From the NCBI RefSeq assembly GCF_001493375.1, contig NZ_LN929895.1, positions 585,485 to 649,484 on the forward strand: a stretch of 64,000 nt of DNA, given 5' to 3'. A model generated the notes under the pieces. It worked only from the letters and a program-made list of their open reading frames with translations. It made no database searches and was not told where the DNA came from. Source of the stretch: Streptomyces specialis. Lineage in GTDB: Bacteria > Actinomycetota > Actinomycetes > Streptomycetales > Streptomycetaceae. The translations under genes were made by a program, and so were the position numbers. Below, in pieces: positions 37,113-44,840 of this stretch; within the stretch, counting starts at the first letter, position 1, and each line of letters begins with the position of its first letter.

Positions 37113-37742
37113 GGGTCTCTTGTTCACATCCGGCGCTGCCGACGCCAGGGGTGAGCGACCGCTGGTCTGGCAGCGGAGCCCGGCCAGTTGTTGGACGGAG
37201 CGGGTGAAACGGTGGGGGTCGCCGGGGGGTGTCAGGTGGCGGACGAGGGCGCCGTCGAAGACGGCCAGTAGGCCGTGGGCCAGGAACTCCGCGTCGAGGT
37301 CGGGGCGTTCGGCGCCGAGCAGGGTGCTGAGGTGGCGGTGCCAAAAGCGGTAGCTGGGGTCGGCGTACTTGTTCTCGGCGCACGCCTGCTCGTGGGCCGA
37401 CATCAGGACCGCGTTGTCCTCGGCGATCGCGCCGAGCGCGTCGAGGAAGGCCGACAGCCGCTCGCGGGCGGGCGCGCCGGGGCCGAGGGGCGGCGGGCCG
37501 TGGGTGACGGCCTCCTTCAGCGCGCGGGACCGCTCCTCCAGCAGCGCCTGGAGCAGCCCGGCGCGGCTGCCGAAGCGGCGGAACACGGTGCCCTTCCCGA
37601 CGCCCGCCAGCGCGGCGACGCGGTCGAGCGACACGTGATCGCCGCCGCCTTCCGCCAACAGCCGTTCGGTCGCGTCGAGTACGGCCCGGCGGTTGCGTAC
37701 CGCGTCGGCGCGTTCGGCGCGCTGTCCGGCCACCGCCCTCAC
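37080..37742 (-). CDS. TetR-family repressor, C-terminus replaced by artefact
   Basis: The N-terminal HTH is clear (RAVLDATERLLAEGGGDHVSLDRVAALAGVGKGTVFRRFGSRAGLL), followed by a helical ligand-binding domain through LAGLRCQTSGRSPL. The residues after that are translated adapter and hairpin sequence, so the genuine end lies near 37145-37160 and the true stop is not present. It is divergent from the quinone-reductase gene, and two perfect inverted repeats lie between them (37754-37768 and 37788-37804), so it probably represses both genes. Start GTG 37742. Confidence 0.85.
   Translation of the reverse strand: MRAVAGQRAERADAVRNRRAVLDATERLLAEGGGDHVSLDRVAALAGVGKGTVFRRFGSRAGLLQALLEERSRALKEAVTHGPPPLGPGAPARERLSAFLDALGAIAEDNAVLMSAHEQACAENKYADPSYRFWHRHLSTLLGAERPDLDAEFLAHGLLAVFDGALVRHLTPPGDPHRFTRSVQQLAGLRCQTSGRSPLASAAPDVNKRPPARRPGSGRC
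37115..37144. other. Adapter remnant
   Basis: GTCTCTTGTTCACATCCGGC followed by GCTGCCGACG matches the Nextera read-through adapter with four mismatches. It replaces the 3' end of the TetR gene that follows. Confidence 0.85.
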
Positions 37743-37753
37743 CCCGCATCAAT

Positions 37754-37768
37754 CGGACCATCGGTCCG
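37754..37768. promoter_or_regulatory. TetR operator 1 (CGGACCATCGGTCCG)
   Basis: A 15-bp inverted repeat, 6-bp arms around ATC, 12 nt upstream of the repressor start and facing a related repeat 35 bp away centre to centre. A TATATGCTAC segment lies between the two. Confidence 0.75.
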
Positions 37769-37787
37769 TATATGCTACCGTGCCTTA

Positions 37788-37804
37788 CCGGACCGATGGT
37801 CCGG
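37788..37804. promoter_or_regulatory. TetR operator 2 (CCGGACCGATGGTCCGG)
   Basis: A 17-bp inverted repeat with 7-bp arms around GAT, 30 nt upstream of the quinone-reductase ATG. It shares the GGACC/GGTCC half-sites with operator 1, so the same repressor should bind both. Confidence 0.78.
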
Positions 37805-37833
37805 ATCATTCTCGCGGCGAACCAGGAGACGCC

Positions 37834-38760
37834 ATGGACATGCGCGCGCTCGTCGTCGATCCCGGGGCACCCGGTGCCCTCCGGCTCGGCACGGCTCCGG
37901 AACCCCGGCCCACTCCCGGCCAACTCGTGCTGGACGTCCGGCATATATCGCTCAACCGTGGCGAGGTGGTCTTCGCCGGCCGGCGGCCGGCGGGCACCGT
38001 GCACGGCTACGACGCCGCCGGGATTGTCGTGCGCGCCGCCGCGGACGGCACCGGGCCCGCCGTGGGTGCCCGTGTGGCGGCCTTCGGCGAGGGCGCCTGG
38101 GCGCGGCGGATGGCCGTGGACACCGCCTCGGGGGCCGAGGTTCCCGACGAGGTCGGTCTCGCCGACGCCGCCGCCCTGCCGATGGCGGGCGTCACCGCCC
38201 TGCGCACCCTGCGGTCCCGCGACATCCTGGGCCGGCGGGTGCTGATCACGGGCGCGGCCGGGGGAGTCGGCCGTTACGCGGTCCAGCTCGCCGCGCTGGG
38301 AGGCGCCCATGTCGTCGCGTCCGTGGGCTCGCCCGCCCGCGCCGCCGGGCTGGCCGGACTCGGCGCGCACGAGGTGGTGGTGGGCCTTAAGGGCGTCGAC
38401 CGGCCCGTGGACCTCGTCCTGGACAACGTGGGCGGCCCGCAACTCGCCGCCGCGTGGGAACTCCTCGCACCCGGCGGGGGCGTGGTGAACATCGGCTGGG
38501 CGTCCGAGGAACCGGCCGTGTTCGCGCCGTACTCCCTGTTCTTCGTCGGCCCGTCCAAGACCATGAGCACGTTCGGCGATGTCCACGAGGTGGGGCCCGA
38601 CCTCGCCACCCTGCTGGGTTTCCTCGCGGCCGGGCGTCTCTCGCCGGAGGTCGACTGGCGCGGCTCCTGGGAGCAAGTGGCGGACGCCGCCCGGGCGTTG
38701 CTCGACCGCCGGATCGCCGGAAAGGCGGTCCTGGACGTGGGGCCCGGGGCGGCGGACTGA
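37834..38760 (+). CDS. NADPH:quinone oxidoreductase / zinc-independent MDR enzyme
   Basis: A 308-aa medium-chain dehydrogenase/reductase. The GroES-like N-terminal half contains VRHISLNRGEVVFAG and VHGYDAAGIVV, and the nucleotide-binding half has VLITGAAGGVGRYAVQLAALGG. No zinc-ligand cysteines are seen, as in quinone oxidoreductases. It would reduce quinones or other electrophiles with NADPH in the cytosol. The ATG at 37834 follows AGGAGAC. It is controlled by the divergent TetR through the two operators upstream, consistent with induction by a toxic or redox-active compound (inference). Confidence 0.9.
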   Translation: MDMRALVVDPGAPGALRLGTAPEPRPTPGQLVLDVRHISLNRGEVVFAGRRPAGTVHGYDAAGIVVRAAADGTGPAVGARVAAFGEGAWARRMAVDTASGAEVPDEVGLADAAALPMAGVTALRTLRSRDILGRRVLITGAAGGVGRYAVQLAALGGAHVVASVGSPARAAGLAGLGAHEVVVGLKGVDRPVDLVLDNVGGPQLAAAWELLAPGGGVVNIGWASEEPAVFAPYSLFFVGPSKTMSTFGDVHEVGPDLATLLGFLAAGRLSPEVDWRGSWEQVADAARALLDRRIAGKAVLDVGPGAAD

Positions 38761-38786
38761 CCGCGCGCCGCCTCGGGCGGGCCCGG

Positions 38787-39497
38787 TCAGCGGGTGGTCG
38801 CGGCCTCGATGCCGTCGAGGAGGTAGTCGAGGCCGGCCGCGAAGTCGTCCTCGTCGTGTTCGTCCGGCAGGCGGCCGTGGGCGGCGAGTGCCGGATACGT
38901 GTCCCGGTGCGTCCACAAGTGGGTGTGGACCGCGCGGTGTTCGCCGGCGGTGAGGCGGAACGCCGCGTGGGTCGTGGCCGCGCCGGTGACCTGGCCGCAC
39001 AAGGCCCAGGTGGCGGCGGTCAGATGACGGCCGGTCAGCCCGGCGCGCACCAGTGCCGCCTGGAGGAACTCCACGCGGGCCAGCGTGTTGGGGCCCAGCA
39101 TCGGGCGGCCGAGGAGGCACGCGGACCACGGGTGGCGCAGCAGCGTGGCGCGCCAGGCGAGGAGCAGGGTGCGGAGGTCGGAGCGCCAGTCGCCGCCCGG
39201 CGCGGGGAGGGGGACCTCGCCGAGGAGCGCGTCGAGGGTGAGGTCGAGGACATCGTCCTTGGTGGCCACGTGCCAGTAGAGCGTGGTCGATCCGGTGCCG
39301 AGGCGTTCGGCGAGGCGGCGCATGGTCAGACGCTCGATGCCCTCCTCGTCGAGCAGCGCCATGGCCTCCGCGACGATGCGGGAGCGGCTGAGCGGACGGT
39401 CGGCCCGCTGGGGCCGGTCGGCGCGGAGCCAGACGCAGGGGGAACCGGAGTCGTCCCCCGGTTCGGTGCCCGGTCTGGAACCCGGTGTGACGCTCAT
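38787..39497 (-). CDS. TetR-family repressor (TetR_C domain)
   Basis: A 236-aa regulator with HTH IVAEAMALLDEEGIERLTMRRLAERLGTGSTTLYWHVATKDDVL and a C-terminal domain of the TetR_C type (DWRSDLRTLLLAWRATLLRHPW...). It is divergent from a glycosyltransferase gene, with a GGATCAATGATCC palindrome in the gap. ATG 39497 is preferred; an ATG seven codons upstream (39518) is also possible. Such pairs often control resistance by glycosylation of a macrolide-like compound (inference). Confidence 0.88.
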   Translation of the reverse strand: MSVTPGSRPGTEPGDDSGSPCVWLRADRPQRADRPLSRSRIVAEAMALLDEEGIERLTMRRLAERLGTGSTTLYWHVATKDDVLDLTLDALLGEVPLPAPGGDWRSDLRTLLLAWRATLLRHPWSACLLGRPMLGPNTLARVEFLQAALVRAGLTGRHLTAATWALCGQVTGAATTHAAFRLTAGEHRAVHTHLWTHRDTYPALAAHGRLPDEHDEDDFAAGLDYLLDGIEAATTR

Positions 39498-39548
39498 CTC
39501 ATCTCTGGCCTGTCTCATGGGCCCCGAGGCTAGCCTGCGGGCATGACT

Positions 39549-39561
39549 GGATCAATGATCC
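39549..39561. promoter_or_regulatory. Putative TetR operator (GGATCAATGATCC)
   Basis: A perfect 13-bp palindrome centred between the divergent TetR and glycosyltransferase genes, directly followed by the overlapping CCGGTACCGG (39560-39569). Confidence 0.65.
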
Positions 39562-39598
39562 GGTACCGGACCGACGTTCGAGAAAGAGGGATGGTCCC

Positions 39599-40819
39599 AT
39601 GCGCGTGGCCTTCTTCGCCCAGCCCGAGTACTCTCACCTGATGCCCGTCGTGGTCCCCGTGGCGGACGCCGCCCGGCGGGCCGGGCACGACGCCGTCGTC
39701 GCCACCGGGCCACACCTCGTCGCGGCCGTGGAGCGCGCCGGACTGCGCGCGCTGAACCTGCCCAACGCCCAGAGCATGGCCACGATCTGGAGCGATCCCG
39801 AGCAAATCGACCAATACGGCCTGGACTTAAGCATGCTGGACAAGGTGGCGGTCGAGACGGTCGCGAGCCCGCCCGGCGCCCTCGCCAGGAACTTCGCCGG
39901 CCGGCTGGCGCTGCGTTTCGCGCAGGACCTCATCGAGGCGCTGGAGGCGTGGAAGCCGGATCTGGTGGTCCACGAGACCGTGGCCTTCGCCGGCTACTAC
40001 GCGGCCGAGGCCCTCGGCGTCCCGCGCGCGGTGCTGGACATCTCCCCGATGGTGACGTTCGAAGCGGAGTCGCTGCTGCGGGAGTTGAACGACCAGCGCC
40101 GCGCCCTGGGTCTGCGCCCGACGGACGATCCCTGGCACCCCTACCGGACGACGGTCGCCGGGGTGGTGCCCGAGGCGTTCTATCCTCCCGAACGGCGCAC
40201 CGCCGGGCTGCGCCACTACCGCCCGGCGCTGGTGCCCGCCGGTCAGCGGCTGGACCCGGGCGTCGTGGAACTGCCGGACGACCGGCCGCTGGTGCTGGTC
40301 AGCATGGGGTCGTTCGCGCCGCGGGTGCTGGCGCGGCGCCCGGCGGTGCTGGAGGCGCTCGTGGCGGCGATGGGCGAACTGCCCGTCACGGCGGTGGTCG
40401 CGCTGGGCGAGGGGCGGACGGCGGAGGACTGGCCGGGGCGGTGTCCGGACAACGTGCACCTGACGTCGTTCGTGCAGCAGCAACTCCTGCTGCCCGCCTG
40501 CGACCTGTTCGTCACGCACGGCGGGTTCAGCGGTGTCAGGGAGGCGTTGCACGCGGGCGTGCCGATGGTGGTGCTGCCCCTCTTCGCCGAACAGCCGCAG
40601 AACGGGGCCCGGGTCGCCGAACTCGGCCTCGGCGCCACCGTTCCCGTCGAGAAGGCGGACACCGCCGCGCTCGTCGCCGCGTGCCGCCGGGTCCTGGAGG
40701 ACCCGGGGTTCCGTCACCGGGCCCGCGCCATGCAGCGCCGGTTCCTCGCCCTGCCGGACTTCGGGCGGCTCGCCGCCGACCTGGACGCGCTGGTGCCCGG
40801 CCCCCATACACCCTTCTGA
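39599..40819 (+). CDS. GT1 glycosyltransferase (macrolide-inactivating type)
   Basis: A 406-aa UDP-sugar-dependent GT-B glycosyltransferase. The N-terminal acceptor domain begins MRVAFFAQPEYSHLMPVV, and the C-terminal donor domain has VSMGSFAPR, DNVHLTSFVQQQLLLPACDLFVTHGG and GVPMVVLPLFAEQPQNG, the nucleotide-sugar signature of the MGT/UGT family. The substrate could be a macrolide or other hydroxylated small molecule. Start ATG 39599. The divergent TetR and the palindrome between them imply ligand-induced expression. Confidence 0.9.
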   Translation: MRVAFFAQPEYSHLMPVVVPVADAARRAGHDAVVATGPHLVAAVERAGLRALNLPNAQSMATIWSDPEQIDQYGLDLSMLDKVAVETVASPPGALARNFAGRLALRFAQDLIEALEAWKPDLVVHETVAFAGYYAAEALGVPRAVLDISPMVTFEAESLLRELNDQRRALGLRPTDDPWHPYRTTVAGVVPEAFYPPERRTAGLRHYRPALVPAGQRLDPGVVELPDDRPLVLVSMGSFAPRVLARRPAVLEALVAAMGELPVTAVVALGEGRTAEDWPGRCPDNVHLTSFVQQQLLLPACDLFVTHGGFSGVREALHAGVPMVVLPLFAEQPQNGARVAELGLGATVPVEKADTAALVAACRRVLEDPGFRHRARAMQRRFLALPDFGRLAADLDALVPGPHTPF

Positions 40820-40963
40820 CCTGCGGAGCTTGTCATCCAGGTGCGTGTCGCGCCGGGCGGGGTACGCGCCCGGAGCACAACTGGGGGCGGCGTTCTGCCG
40901 CTCGCCCCGGCGCTTGCGTAGCATCGGCGTCCCTGGTTTGCGAGCCGTGAGGCGGTCTGGGCG

Positions 40964-42655
40964 ATGGCAGGCGTGGAGCCGGATTTCGATGTGATCGTGG
41001 TCGGTTCGGGTTTCGGCGGCAGTGTCGCCGCACTCCGGCTGACCGAGAAGGGGTACCGCGTCGGCGTGATCGAGGCGGGCCGCCGCTTCGCCGACGACGA
41101 GTTCGCCCGGACGTCGTGGAATCTGCGGCGGTATCTCTGGGCCCCCCGGCTCGGGTTCTTCGGGATTCAGCGGCTGCACCTGCTGAACAACGTCATGGTG
41201 ATGGCCGGCGCCGGGGTCGGCGGCGGGTCGCTGGTGTACGCCAACACCCTGTACCGGCCGCTGAAGCCGTTCTACGAGGACGGCCAGTGGGCCCACATCA
41301 CCGACTGGGAGTCGGAGCTGGCGCCCCACTACGACCAGGCCAGCCGCATGCTCGGCGTCGTCACGCGGCCCGCGCGGACGCCCTCGGACGAGGTGATCCA
41401 GAAGGTGGCCGCCGACATGGGCGTCGCGCACACCTTCCACCCGACCCCGCTGGGCATCTGGTTCGGCGAGCCGGGCGAGCGCGCCGCCGACCCGTACTTC
41501 GGCGGTGCCGGGCCCGAGCGCACCGGGTGCACCGAGTGCGGCTCCTGCATGACCGGCTGCCGGGTGGGCGCCAAGAACACCATGGCCAAGAACTACCTCT
41601 ACCTCGCCGAGCGCGCCGGGGCGACGGTGCTGCCGCTCACCACCGTGACCGACGTGCGGGAGCGGGAGGACGGGACGTTCACCGTCTCGACCCGCGCGAC
41701 CGGCGCTCTGCTGCGGCGCGGGCGGCGGGAGTTCACCGCGGGCAAGGTGGTGCTGGCCGCCGGGACGTGGGGCACGCAGTCGCTGCTGCACAAGCTCCGC
41801 GACACCAAGGCGCTGCCCCGGCTCTCGCGCCGCCTCGGCGAGTTCACCCGCACCAACTCAGAGGCGATCATCGGCGCCGCGCGCACCAGGGTCGATCCCG
41901 AGCACGACTACTCGCGCGGTGTCGCGATCACCTCCTCGTTCCACCCGGACCCCAACACCCATATCGAGCCGGTGCGTTACGGCAAGGGCAGCAACGCCAT
42001 CAGCCTGCTCCAGACGCTCTCCTCCGACGGCGACCGGCGGATGCCGCGGCTGGCGCAGGTCGTGTTGCAGGCGCTGCGGCATCCGCTGCGGACGGCGAAG
42101 GTGTGGCACGGCTACCGCTGGAGCGAGCGCACGGTGATCCTGCTGGTGATGCAGAGCCTGGACAACTCCATCACCACCTTCACCAAGCGGAGCATCTTCG
42201 GCCGCCGGAAGATGGCGTCGAAGCAGGGGCACGGCGAGCCCAACCCGACGTTCATCCGGGCCGGTTACGAGGCCAACCAGCTCGTCGCCCAGCACATCGG
42301 CGGCACCCCGGGCGGCACGTGGAGCGAGGTGTTCAACATCCCGCTCACCGCCCACTTCCTGGGCGGCGCGGTCATCGGCGCCACGGCCGAGGAAGGCGTG
42401 ATCGACCCGTACCACCGGGTCTTCGGCCACCCGGGGATATCGGTGGTGGACGGCGCCGCCATCTCCGCCAACCTCGGGGTCAACCCGTCCCTGACGATCA
42501 CCGCGCAGGCCGAACGCGCCTTCGCCTTCTGGCCGAACAAGGGCGAGCCCGACCCGCGCCCGGCGCAGGGGGAGCCGTACCGGCGGCTGGACATGATCGC
42601 GCCCCGGAACCCCGCCGTGCCCGCCCACGCCCCGGCGGCGCTGCGGCGGGGCTGA
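40964..42655 (+). CDS. GMC-family FAD oxidoreductase (cholesterol-oxidase-like)
   Basis: A 563-aa flavoenzyme. The FAD-binding fold opens with VIVVGSGFGGSVAALRLTEKG, MVMAGAGVGGGSLVYANTL is the second GMC signature, and NIPLTAHFLGGAVIG near the C-terminus contains the active-site His. A Cys-rich CTECGSCMTGC (about residues 186-196) resembles the [4Fe-4S]-type motif found in the ChoD-like branch. There is no signal peptide, so it is probably cytosolic. It would oxidise an alcohol, perhaps a sterol, using oxygen. It is transcribed away from the glycosyltransferase with a 144-nt gap and ends at a strong terminator. Confidence 0.88.
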   Translation: MAGVEPDFDVIVVGSGFGGSVAALRLTEKGYRVGVIEAGRRFADDEFARTSWNLRRYLWAPRLGFFGIQRLHLLNNVMVMAGAGVGGGSLVYANTLYRPLKPFYEDGQWAHITDWESELAPHYDQASRMLGVVTRPARTPSDEVIQKVAADMGVAHTFHPTPLGIWFGEPGERAADPYFGGAGPERTGCTECGSCMTGCRVGAKNTMAKNYLYLAERAGATVLPLTTVTDVREREDGTFTVSTRATGALLRRGRREFTAGKVVLAAGTWGTQSLLHKLRDTKALPRLSRRLGEFTRTNSEAIIGAARTRVDPEHDYSRGVAITSSFHPDPNTHIEPVRYGKGSNAISLLQTLSSDGDRRMPRLAQVVLQALRHPLRTAKVWHGYRWSERTVILLVMQSLDNSITTFTKRSIFGRRKMASKQGHGEPNPTFIRAGYEANQLVAQHIGGTPGGTWSEVFNIPLTAHFLGGAVIGATAEEGVIDPYHRVFGHPGISVVDGAAISANLGVNPSLTITAQAERAFAFWPNKGEPDPRPAQGEPYRRLDMIAPRNPAVPAHAPAALRRG

Positions 42656-42669
42656 CGCGCGCGGGCGCC

Positions 42670-42690
42670 CGGCCGGTTCGCAACCGGCCG
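42670..42690. terminator. Bidirectional terminator
   Basis: Perfect 9-bp stem CGGCCGGTT / AACCGGCCG with a 3-nt loop between the convergent GMC and RTX-like genes. Confidence 0.65.
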
Positions 42691-42728
42691 CGCACCCGCG
42701 CCCGTTCGCCGTTCGCCCGGGTGAACGG

Positions 42729-43532
42729 TCAGTCCTGGTAGATCCGGTTGGTGCCGGTACCGCCGGAGAGCTGGTCGGTGCCGCCGCCGCCGTACAGGGT
42801 GTCGTTGCCGCTGTTGCCGTAGACGATGTCCGGGTCCGCTTCGCCGTACAGCGTGTCGTCGCCCGTGCCGCCGCGGATCTCGTCCTCGCCGGCGTTGCCG
42901 TGGACCAGGTCGTCGCCGTCCTGGCCGAGGATGTGGTCGGCGCCCGCGCCGCCGTTCAGCTCGTCGCCCGCGGCGCCGCCGACCAGGGTGTCGCTGCCGT
43001 CGTTGCCGTTGGCGTCGCCGCCGCCGGCCGTGGTGGACAGGGTGTCGTTGCCCGGGCCGCCGTTGGCGTTCCAGGCGTTGCTGATCGTGTCGTTGCCGTC
43101 GTCGCCGAAGTAGTCCTGGAAGCCGGCGCCCGCGTCGATGATGTCGCTGCCCAGGCCGCCGCGGACCACGCCGGTGCCGCCGACGCGGATCGACGCCTCG
43201 TCGTCGCCGTCGCCCAACTGGACGTCGAGGTACGTCGAGTCGCCGATGCCGCTGCCGATGACGCAGACCACCGCGGTCGGGTCGTCCGCGTACAGGTGCG
43301 CGCAACCCTCGCCCGGGACGATCGGGACGACGTCGTTCAGCAAGTAGCGGCGGCGGGACTGGAGTTCGGTGACGACCAGCTCGTTCTCCTGGCCGTCGCC
43401 CGCCACGTAGGTGACGCTCTTGCCCACCTGTGGCGACGAGGCCGTCGCGTCGGTGGACGCGTGGGCCGGAAGCGCCCAGAGTCCCCCGCCGAGCAGCGCC
43501 GTGGTACCGAGCACGGTGATCGACTTCCGCAT
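42729..43532 (-). CDS. Secreted calcium-binding RTX-repeat protein
   Basis: A 267-aa exported protein. A Sec signal peptide MRKSITVLGTTALLGGGLWALPAHAS ends at AHA. From about residue 115 it consists of hemolysin-type nonapeptide repeats with many GNDTL, GGDGDD-like and GADHILGQDGDD turns, ending NRIYQD, which fold as a calcium-bound beta roll. No catalytic domain is attached, so the role is probably calcium-dependent binding or extracellular structure. Start 43532 (ATG). It converges on the GMC oxidoreductase. Confidence 0.9.
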   Translation of the reverse strand: MRKSITVLGTTALLGGGLWALPAHASTDATASSPQVGKSVTYVAGDGQENELVVTELQSRRRYLLNDVVPIVPGEGCAHLYADDPTAVVCVIGSGIGDSTYLDVQLGDGDDEASIRVGGTGVVRGGLGSDIIDAGAGFQDYFGDDGNDTISNAWNANGGPGNDTLSTTAGGGDANGNDGSDTLVGGAAGDELNGGAGADHILGQDGDDLVHGNAGEDEIRGGTGDDTLYGEADPDIVYGNSGNDTLYGGGGTDQLSGGTGTNRIYQD

Positions 43533-43595
43533 CGAATCCCCCCAAGGATCGCCAAGTGCGGTGCGCTGTGTGGTGCTTGTCGAACGTGTGACCGT

Positions 43596-44840
43596 TCAGG
43601 GGTGCGAAGGGTTGTGCGGTTCGCTCCGCGCGTTCCACCCGAGGTGCAGGATCGCCAGATCGTCGGTGTGCCGGTCGGCGTTGAGCGCGCGGACGGACCG
43701 GAGCAGCGCGTCGAGGTGGCTGTCGGGGTCGGGGTGGGCGGTGTCGTCGATGAGGCGGATCAGGCCGTCCGTGCCCAGGCGCCCGTCCGCGTCGTCGCAG
43801 TGCCCCTCGATCAGCCCGTCCGTGTACAGCATCAGCGCGCCGGACGGCGGGAGGGCGACCGTCGTCGGGAACCAGTGGTTCAGGCCGGGCGCGATGCCCA
43901 GGGCCATGCCGTGTCGGGCGTCCAGCGGCGCGGTGCCGTCCTCGGTGACGAGCAGGGGCTCGTGGTGGCCCGCGAGGTGGATCGTGGCCCGGCCGTTCGC
44001 CAGGTCGAGGCTGAGCAGGCCGCAGGTGGCGAACAGGTCGTCCCGGGTCCGTTCCGCGACGAGAATCCGCTCCAGCAGTTCCAGCAGCGCGGTGCCGCCG
44101 TGGCCCGCGAGGGTGAGGGCGCGCCAGGTGATGCGCAGGCAGACCCCGAGCGCCGCCTGGTCCGGGCCGTGGCCGCTGACGTCCCCTATCACCGCGTGCA
44201 CGACCCCGTCGGGGGTGCACACGGCATCGAGGAAGTCACCGCTGAGCAGGGCGCGTTCACGGCCGGGCAGATAACGCGTGATCGCCCGGACCGCCGAGGT
44301 GCCGAGCAACGGGCGCGGCAGCAGGCCGCGTTCGAGCCGGGCGTTCTCCTGGGCGCGGGCCCGGTTCTCCCGCAACTCGGCCCCGGCCCGCTCCACCTGC
44401 TTGCGGTGGACGGCGTACCGCAGGGCCCGTTGCAGCAGTTCGGGCTCGACCTTGCCCTTGACCAGGTAGTCCTGCGCGCCCGCGGCCACCGCCTCGGCGC
44501 CCGCGGCGGACTCCGCGAGGCCGGTCAGCACAATGATCGCGGCCTCGGGGACGGTCCGCAGGATGGTGGTCACGGCGGCCACGCCCGAGGCGTCCGACAG
44601 GTGGAGGTCGAGCAGGACGCAGTCCGTCGGCCGGTCCGCCAGCTCGGCCAGCGCCTCGGCGAGCGAGTGCCGCCACCGCAGCGTGTGGCGCAGCCCGGTG
44701 TCGATGAGCAGTTCCTCGACCAGCAGCGCGTCCGCCGCGTCGTCCTCGACCAGCAGGATGCGCAGCGGCGCGGCGGCGGGAAGGTCATGGCCGGGACTCC
44801 GCGCCGGTCCCCCCGGCGGCCACCGGGTCCGCCTCGTCAT
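43596..44840 (-). CDS. Response-regulator/SpoIIE-type PP2C phosphatase fusion
   Basis: A 414-aa protein combining a receiver domain (ILLVEDDAADALLVEE, phospho-acceptor Asp in LLDLHLSDASG, Lys in VKGKV) with a C-terminal SpoIIE/RsbU PP2C phosphatase (SGDFLDAV, IGDVSGHGPDQA, LYTDGLIEG, DDLAILHL). Such fusions dephosphorylate anti-anti-sigma proteins in response to phosphorelay input. The only in-frame start near the kinase end is ATG 44840, which overlaps the histidine-kinase gene by 56 nt. This overlap and the co-direction indicate that the upstream kinase phosphorylates it. Confidence 0.88.
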   Translation of the reverse strand: MTRRTRWPPGGPARSPGHDLPAAAPLRILLVEDDAADALLVEELLIDTGLRHTLRWRHSLAEALAELADRPTDCVLLDLHLSDASGVAAVTTILRTVPEAAIIVLTGLAESAAGAEAVAAGAQDYLVKGKVEPELLQRALRYAVHRKQVERAGAELRENRARAQENARLERGLLPRPLLGTSAVRAITRYLPGRERALLSGDFLDAVCTPDGVVHAVIGDVSGHGPDQAALGVCLRITWRALTLAGHGGTALLELLERILVAERTRDDLFATCGLLSLDLANGRATIHLAGHHEPLLVTEDGTAPLDARHGMALGIAPGLNHWFPTTVALPPSGALMLYTDGLIEGHCDDADGRLGTDGLIRLIDDTAHPDPDSHLDALLRSVRALNADRHTDDLAILHLGWNARSEPHNPSHP

